Positions 59,449 through 64,000 of a stretch of DNA of 64,000 nt are shown in pieces. The translations under genes were made by a program, and so were the position numbers. The stretch is from the NCBI GenBank assembly GCA_031431475.1, contig JANPDL010000035.1, positions 62,001 to 126,000 of the forward strand, written 5' to 3'. Positions within the stretch are counted from its first letter, which is position 1, and every line of letters begins with the position of its first letter. The notes under the pieces are model-generated. The model had not been told where the DNA came from. It saw only the letters and a list, made by a program, of their open reading frames with translations, and did no database searches. The stretch is from JADCCX01 sp031431475. GTDB taxonomy: Bacteria > Pseudomonadota > Alphaproteobacteria > Rhizobiales > Beijerinckiaceae.

Positions 59449-61113
59449 ATGGAACTGCCTGAGCGCGAGGGTATGGATTATGATGTCGTCGTCGTCGGCG
59501 GTGGCCCGGCGGGCCTCGCGACCGCCATACGCCTGAAGCAGCTCGATCCCGATATCACTGTTGTCGTCGTCGAAAAAGGCTCCGAGATCGGCGCGCATAT
59601 CCTTTCTGGCGCGGTGATCGATCCCATCGGGCTTGATGCCCTGCTGCCGGACTGGCGCAAGGCAGCGGATTGCCCACTCGCGACAGAAGTGACGGCTGAC
59701 CAGTTCCTGCTGCTTGGTCCTGCAGGCTCGGTACGGCTGCCCAACATCCTGATGCCGAAGCTGATGGGCAATCACGGCAATTTCATCGGTTCGCTCGGTC
59801 AGGTCACGCGCTGGATGGGTGCGCAAGCCGAAGCGCTGGGTGTCGAGATTTATCCCGGCTTCTCCGCCTCGGAAATCCTCTATGACGACGATGGCTCGGT
59901 CATCGGTATCGCGACCGGGGACGTCGGCATCGCCAAATCGGGCGAGATGGCGGATCGCTACACGCGCGGCATGGAGCTGCGTGGCAAATACGTGATCTTC
60001 GCGGAGGGTGCACGTGGCCACCTCACCAAGCAACTCGTCAAGCGGTTCAAGCTCGACGAGGGCAAGGACCCTCAGAAATACGGCATCGGCCTGAAAGAAC
60101 TCTGGCAGGTCGCACCGGGCAAGCACAAGCCGGGCCTGGTGCAACATACGTTCGGATGGCCGCTGGATTCGAAAACAGGCGGTGGCTCGTTCCTGTATCA
60201 CTTCGACGAGGGTCTCGTGTCGGTCGGCTTCGTCGTGCATCTCAACTACGAGAACCCGCATCTCTCACCCTTCGACGAGTTCCAGCGCTACAAGACGCAT
60301 CCCGCCATCCGCGACACGTTCGAGGGTGGCAAGCGGCTGTCGTATGGTGCCCGCGCCATCACCGAAGGAGGCTGGCAAAGCGTACCGAAACTTTGCTTCC
60401 CCGGTGGAGCGCTGGTGGGTTGCGCGGCGGGCTTCGTCAACGTGCCGCGCATCAAGGGCAGCCACAATGCCGTGCTGTCGGGCATGCTGTGCGCCGAGCA
60501 TATCAACGATGCCCTCAAGGCAGATCGCTCCAATGATGAACTCGCGGGCTACGAGGCCGCGTGGCGATCCTCCGCCATCGGCCGCGATCTGAAGCCGGTG
60601 CGCAACGTCAAGCCGCTCTGGTCGAAGTTCGGCACATGGATCGGCGTGCCATTGGGCGGCATCGACATGTGGCTGAACGCGCTCACCGGCTGGTCGCCCT
60701 TCGGCACGCTGAAGCACGGTAAGGCGGATTTCCAGACGCTGAAATCCGCCGCCGAATGCCAGCCCATCACTTACCCCAAGCCCGACGGCGTGCTGACTTT
60801 CGACAAGCTGTCTTCGGTCTTCATCTCCAACACCAACCACGAGGAAGACCAGCCCGCGCATCTCAAGCTCGCTGATCCTTCCATACCGATCAGCGTGAAC
60901 CTGCCACTCTACGGCGAACCCGCACGGCTCTATTGCCCGGCGGGCGTCTACGAGGTGGTCTACAGCGATGCCGCCCTGAAGCTCGATCCGCGTTTCGTGA
61001 TCAACGCGCAGAACTGCGTGCATTGCAAGACCTGCGATATCAAGGACCCGTCCCAGAACATCACATGGGTCGCGCCGGAAGGCGGCGGAGGGCCGAACTA
61101 TCCGGGGATGTGA
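59449..61113 (+). CDS. Electron-transfer flavoprotein-ubiquinone oxidoreductase
   Basis: About 554 residues from ATG 59449, which has AGGGATGG just upstream; ATG 59428 and 59440 are alternatives. FAD motif DYDVVVVGGGPAGLATAIRL, ETF-QO segments GAHILSGAVIDPIGLDALLPDWR and GGGSFLYHFDEGLVSVGFVVHLNYENPHLSPF. The C-terminal 4Fe-4S site is NCVHCKTCDIKDPSQNI plus an upstream Cys in LYCPAG. Passes electrons from acyl-CoA and other dehydrogenases via ETF to ubiquinone at the inner membrane. Confidence 0.96.
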   Translation: MELPEREGMDYDVVVVGGGPAGLATAIRLKQLDPDITVVVVEKGSEIGAHILSGAVIDPIGLDALLPDWRKAADCPLATEVTADQFLLLGPAGSVRLPNILMPKLMGNHGNFIGSLGQVTRWMGAQAEALGVEIYPGFSASEILYDDDGSVIGIATGDVGIAKSGEMADRYTRGMELRGKYVIFAEGARGHLTKQLVKRFKLDEGKDPQKYGIGLKELWQVAPGKHKPGLVQHTFGWPLDSKTGGGSFLYHFDEGLVSVGFVVHLNYENPHLSPFDEFQRYKTHPAIRDTFEGGKRLSYGARAITEGGWQSVPKLCFPGGALVGCAAGFVNVPRIKGSHNAVLSGMLCAEHINDALKADRSNDELAGYEAAWRSSAIGRDLKPVRNVKPLWSKFGTWIGVPLGGIDMWLNALTGWSPFGTLKHGKADFQTLKSAAECQPITYPKPDGVLTFDKLSSVFISNTNHEEDQPAHLKLADPSIPISVNLPLYGEPARLYCPAGVYEVVYSDAALKLDPRFVINAQNCVHCKTCDIKDPSQNITWVAPEGGGGPNYPGM

Positions 61114-61126
61114 GAGGCACTAATCC

Positions 61127-61675
61127 ATGAACCTCTGGCTCCGCCTGCTCTGGCTGCTCGTGACTGCACGTTGGCGCGGCAACCTCGCCGCACCCTTCGC
61201 CGTCTCGGAACTCCCGTTCCGCGTCATGCCGCATGATCTCGACACGTCGCTGCACATGAACAACGGTCGCTACTGGACGCTGATGGATCTTGGCCGCACG
61301 GACCTGTTGCTGCGCATGGGCCTCTGGCGGGCGGTGCTCCGGCATGGCTGGACGCCCGTCGTCAGCACCGGGACGATCCGCTTCCGCCGCGAACTCCGGC
61401 TCTGGCGCGCCTTGACGCTCAGGTCGCGTATCCTGTGCTGGGGCGGTGGCTGGGCGGTCATCGAGCACCGCATTGTCTCGCGCCGCGAGAATGGCGAGGA
61501 GATCACCAACGCCGTGGCACTGGTCCGAGTCGGGCTTTACGACCGCAAAGCGAAAGGCTTCGTGCCGATTCAGCGGATGATGACGGAGATGGGTGTGACG
61601 GCCCAAAGCCCTCCGGCATCGGATGACATCGTGGCGTTTCTGGCGTCCGAGGAGGCGATGAAAAGAGCGGGATGA
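61127..61675 (+). CDS. Acyl-CoA thioesterase-like (4HBT) protein
   Basis: 182 residues. Hot-dog fold: FRVMPHDLDTSLHMNNGRYWTLMDLGRTDLLLRMGL with the conserved Asp and HMNN, and TIRFRRELRLWRALTLRSRILCW. N-terminal hydrophobic stretch. Follows the ETF-QO gene by 13 bases, so a role in fatty-acyl turnover is plausible. Resembles THEM6-like proteins. Confidence 0.85.
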   Translation: MNLWLRLLWLLVTARWRGNLAAPFAVSELPFRVMPHDLDTSLHMNNGRYWTLMDLGRTDLLLRMGLWRAVLRHGWTPVVSTGTIRFRRELRLWRALTLRSRILCWGGGWAVIEHRIVSRRENGEEITNAVALVRVGLYDRKAKGFVPIQRMMTEMGVTAQSPPASDDIVAFLASEEAMKRAG

Positions 61676-61833
61676 GACGAGTATCCGGAGATGTGAAAGG
61701 CGCGTGGCAGGACCATCGCGAGTGCCATATCGATGGCAATTTCCTGTTGATCTACCGCATTGACCGCCTTGGACAGGATGAGATGATCATCTTCGTCCGC
61801 TGCGGTACACATGCAGATCTCTATGAGGATTAA
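61672..61833 (+). pseudogene. N-terminally truncated YafQ-type toxin remnant
   Basis: 53-codon frame from ATG 61672 (overlapping the thioesterase stop) to TAA 61833. It matches only the second half of YafQ toxins: SGDVKGAWQDHRECHIDGNFLLIYRI and VRCGTHADLY. Two His of the active site are kept (DHRECH region and GTHADL), but the usual Asp-Trp pair (EPDW) appears as Gly-Asn-Phe. No antitoxin gene precedes it. Probably an inactive fragment. Confidence 0.65.
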
Positions 61834-61836
61834 CCG

Positions 61837-62295
61837 GTGTCCAGCCTGTCCTTCCGCGAAGCCGCCACACCCGACCTGCCGACAATCATCGCAATCCTCG
61901 CAGACGACGATTTCGGACGGGGCCGGGAGAATGCCAGCCTGCCGCTGGATCAGGCTTACGTGAACGCCTTCCACGCCATCGTCACCGATCCGCACCAGCA
62001 TCTTATCCTTGTGGAACAAGAGGGTGAGATCGCGGGCTTCTTCCAGCTCAGCTTCATTCCCGGCCTGTCCCGCAAAGGCGCATGGCGCGGTAACATCGAA
62101 TCTGTCCGTGTCGTGAAATCACTGCGCGGCAAGGGCATTGGCGAGGCGATGATACGCCATGCCATAGCACTGTGTCGCGAGAAGGGTTGCGCCACGGTGC
62201 AACTGACGAGTGACAAGCAGCGCAATGCGGCGCATCGGTTTTACGGAAGGCTCGGTTTTGTCGCCAGCCACGAGGGTTTCAAGCTCGCGCTTTGA
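61837..62295 (+). CDS. GNAT-family N-acetyltransferase
   Basis: 152 residues from GTG 61837. FREAATPDLPTIIAILADDDFGRGRENA, then strands ending at IESVRVVKSLRGKGIGEAMIRHAIALCREKG (the V-x5-RGxGxG acetyl-CoA loop) and QRNAAHRFYGRLGFVASHEGFKLAL. Small-molecule or protein acetylation; acceptor unknown. Begins three bases after the YafQ remnant. Confidence 0.9.
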   Translation: MSSLSFREAATPDLPTIIAILADDDFGRGRENASLPLDQAYVNAFHAIVTDPHQHLILVEQEGEIAGFFQLSFIPGLSRKGAWRGNIESVRVVKSLRGKGIGEAMIRHAIALCREKGCATVQLTSDKQRNAAHRFYGRLGFVASHEGFKLAL

Positions 62296-62314
62296 TTGTG
62301 TTGCTGGCGATGCT

Positions 62315-62352
62315 TGCCATCAGCTGCCATCATGTGCCATCTAGAGATGGCA
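62315..62352. promoter_or_regulatory. Phased-repeat operator upstream of vapB
   Basis: TGCCATC occurs three times, at 62315-62321, 62325-62331 and 62335-62341, exactly ten bases apart, followed by its inverse GATGGCA at 62346-62352 (arms TGCCATCT and AGATGGCA around AG). All boxes face the same helix side. This fits cooperative binding by the ribbon-helix-helix or similar antitoxin encoded 18 bases on. Confidence 0.65.
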
Positions 62353-62369
62353 GATTGAGGAGGCGACAC

Positions 62370-62633
62370 ATGGCAGAACCACAGCTTTCAGTCAGATCAG
62401 CCCGCGCCCGCGACCTTGCCCACATGCTCGCCCGGCGAGAGCGGCGCACCGTGGCTCAGGTCGTCGTGACGGCGCTTGAGGCGTATGCTCAAAAGCCGCC
62501 TGACAAGCAGGAAAGCACCAAGGAATTTCTTGACCGCCTGCTCAGGCTTGATGCGAATGATACGGTGGATATCGATTTGGAAGCCGTCATACGCGAAGGG
62601 CGAAAACCCCATTCGGGCATCGATCTCGAATGA
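62370..62633 (+). CDS. VapB-type antitoxin (Rv0623-like)
   Basis: 87 residues from ATG 62370, with GAGGAG upstream. LSVRSARARDLAHMLARRERRTVAQVVVTALEAYA matches the Rv0623/PSK-type antitoxin DNA-binding helix; the tail is acidic (DANDTVDIDLEAVI). Overlaps vapC by four bases (ATGA). Likely binds the phased repeats just upstream. Confidence 0.85.
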   Translation: MAEPQLSVRSARARDLAHMLARRERRTVAQVVVTALEAYAQKPPDKQESTKEFLDRLLRLDANDTVDIDLEAVIREGRKPHSGIDLE

Positions 62634-63049
62634 TCTTTATCGATACGAATGTTCTGTCAGAGACAATGCGTCTGCAACCCAACTCAGACGTCGTCAGGTG
62701 GATCGAAAATCATGATCCTATGTTGTGTCTGTCCACGATCGTAACGGCCGAAATGGCCTTCGGTATCCATAAGGTCAATCCCGCCCAACGCTCGCCGCGC
62801 TGGATCAGGCGTCTGGAAGAATGGAAAAGTCATCTTTCAGAGCGCATCTTTTCTTTTGATGAGGAATCTGCCGAAATTTACGGCAAATGCATGGGGGCAG
62901 CCAGCCTTCGCGGATACCCAATCCAAATCGCCGACGGCATGATAGCCGCCATCGCATTGCGCCACAACGCAGCGCTCGCGACGCGCAACACCGCGCACTT
63001 CCAGATCCCCGGGCTGAAACTGATCAACCCGTGGCAACATCCCACTTGA
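62630..63049 (+). CDS. VapC-type PIN-domain toxin
   Basis: 139 residues. D5 in FIDTNVLSE, E41 in VTAEMAFGI, D102 in IADGMIAAIA and TRNTAHF near the end: the FitB/VapC subgroup of PIN ribonucleases. Partner antitoxin directly upstream with ATGA overlap. Complete reading frame. Confidence 0.93.
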   Translation: MIFIDTNVLSETMRLQPNSDVVRWIENHDPMLCLSTIVTAEMAFGIHKVNPAQRSPRWIRRLEEWKSHLSERIFSFDEESAEIYGKCMGAASLRGYPIQIADGMIAAIALRHNAALATRNTAHFQIPGLKLINPWQHPT

Positions 63050-63080
63050 TTTCCTTGGCTCTTCGCCGGAAATAGCGGCC

Positions 63081-63644
63081 ATGGAACCAATCTCCGCTGC
63101 CCAGCTCGATCCCACCCAATTCGCCAATGCCGCCGCGCCCGGTCGTGATTGCGGGACCTGTACGCTCTGCTGCAAGGTCTATGAGGTGCCAGCCCTCAGC
63201 AAGCCTTCCAACAAATGGTGCAACCACTGCACGCCCGGCAAGGGATGCGGTATCCATGAGACGCGCCCCGGCCATTGCCGCTCCTTCTTCTGCATGTGGA
63301 TGACAGAAGGCTGGATCGGGCCGGAGTGGAAGCCGGAGGTTTCCAAGTTCGTGATCACGCTCGATCCCGTCAGCCGCTACATGCTGGTGCAGGTCGATCC
63401 GGGCCAGCCAAAATCCTGGCGGCAGGAGCCTTACCAGAGCCAGTTCCGGGCCTGGGCGAGAGCAATGCTGCCGGAAGAGCGCCTTGTGGTCATCTTCAAT
63501 GGCAAGTCCGGCACGGTGATCACGGCGGATGGCGAACTGGAACTGGGTGTGATGGGTCCCGAGGATCGCATCCAGCTCAAGCTGCGTATCTCGCCCAATG
63601 GCCCTGTCTATGACATCACCCGCAACAAGGCTCCGGTGAACTGA
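63081..63644 (+). CDS. Cys-rich YkgJ-like metal-binding protein
   Basis: 187 residues. N-terminal cluster CGTCTLCCKVYEVPAL, then WCNHC, GCGIHETRPGHCRSFFC: the C-x2-C-x2-C-C pattern of the YkgJ/zinc- or iron-chelating family. The rest is a beta-rich region (VSKFVITLDPVSRYMLVQVD). Metal identity unknown. Stop overlaps the amidase start (ATGA-like TGATG). Confidence 0.82.
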   Translation: MEPISAAQLDPTQFANAAAPGRDCGTCTLCCKVYEVPALSKPSNKWCNHCTPGKGCGIHETRPGHCRSFFCMWMTEGWIGPEWKPEVSKFVITLDPVSRYMLVQVDPGQPKSWRQEPYQSQFRAWARAMLPEERLVVIFNGKSGTVITADGELELGVMGPEDRIQLKLRISPNGPVYDITRNKAPVN

Positions 63645-64000
63645 TGCCCACCAGCAATCCTCTGATCCAGCAGACAGCCGTCGAGACCGTCGAACTCCTG
63701 AAGCTCGGCGCGATCACCCCGCATGATTGCCTTGATGCGCTGGAAGCCCGCATCAAGCAGGTCGATCCCACCGTCAACGCGCTGCCCACTCTCTGCTTCG
63801 AGCGGGCGCGCAAGGCGGCTGACGCGATTGTCGCCAGACCGATAGCCGAACGCGGCGTTCTGGCCGGGTTGCCCGTGGCGATCAAGGACCTGACCGAAGT
63901 CGAGGGTGTGCGCACAACGCATGGCTCGCCTATCTTCGCGGACAATATCTCGTCGTTCTCCGATATCCTCGTGGAGACGCTGGAGGAGAATGGTGGCGTC
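63644..64000 (+). CDS. Amidase-signature enzyme, N-terminal part (cut by window edge)
   Basis: Frame open from ATG 63644 to the window end, 119 codons. N-terminal helices (TAVETVELLKLGAITPHDCLDALEARIKQVDPTVNA) and GVLAGLPVAIKDLTEVEGVRTTHGSP, which includes the catalytic Lys of the Ser-cisSer-Lys triad. Remaining triad residues lie beyond the edge. Amide substrate unknown. Confidence 0.9.
   Translation, partial: MPTSNPLIQQTAVETVELLKLGAITPHDCLDALEARIKQVDPTVNALPTLCFERARKAADAIVARPIAERGVLAGLPVAIKDLTEVEGVRTTHGSPIFADNISSFSDILVETLEENGGV

Noticed and set aside
1..64000. tRNA, rRNA, CRISPR, insertion sequence or prophage
   Set aside because: No cloverleaf, rRNA stretch, spaced repeat array, transposase or phage structural gene was seen on reading both strands.

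Overview
This window is a stretch of chromosome from an alphaproteobacterium, most likely of the order Hyphomicrobiales (Rhizobiales). That placement rests on family content and gene order: hpt next to cpdR; the run DUF1285, CoA-type Nudix hydrolase, DUF6111, tRNA CCA-adding enzyme; hisD, UPF0262 and a small phosphatase together; bolA, a J-domain protein, cobS and cobT in one neighbourhood; and an IalB-family protein, DUF1192, DUF1194, a TadD-like lipoprotein, candidate CtrA boxes and zinc-free L36. Species cannot be told from the sequence alone. Both ends cut genes: hpt at the left, an amidase at the right. I found no tRNA, rRNA, CRISPR array, transposase, integrase or prophage gene.

Layout. 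1-5.2 kb: end of hpt, cpdR, then a leftward operon (DUF1285, Nudix, DUF6111, cca, a small unknown, and an exported peptidoglycan-binding protein with a trypsin-like fold whose catalytic residues are gone). 5.4-12.9 kb: a rightward MoxR / DUF58 / DUF4159 / large VWA-membrane-protein operon with an unknown gene at its end. 13-16 kb: asparagine synthetase-like and glycosyltransferase pair. 16-26 kb: SRAP peptidase, SleB-type wall hydrolase, TadD-like lipoprotein, a long GTP cyclohydrolase II paralogue, WD40 protein, DUF2937, the LMW phosphatase/UPF0262/hisD run, and murA. 26-37 kb: LuxR solo overlapping a membrane GT2, alpha/beta hydrolase, two SDRs, rlmN, IalB, an ECF sigma factor without an adjacent anti-sigma, and a GT2 plus pyruvyl-transferase pair. 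37-49 kb: CoxG-like, MoeA-like and Mrp proteins, leuD, truA, TauE exporter, MFS efflux pump, DUF1194, TPR protein, rpmJ and a large outer-membrane barrel.

50-63 kb is the accessory part. A leftward brnT-brnA pair is followed, 44 bases after brnA, by an AT-rich gene for a SIR2-like NAD-binding protein. This looks like one three-gene transcription unit and is the best candidate here for an undescribed defence-type module. The cobS-cobT pair is split by 1.7 kb holding two exported proteins and a Phd/PIN toxin-antitoxin pair. Further right are a truncated YafQ toxin remnant and a VapBC pair with a phased-repeat operator. Both brnTA and phd/PIN have near-consensus promoters placed so that transcription should start on the A of the ATG, giving leaderless mRNAs.

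Starts were chosen by visible Shine-Dalgarno sequence, overlap with neighbours and family length. Where an alternative start is as good it is stated. All family calls come from reading motifs by eye, not from database searches.
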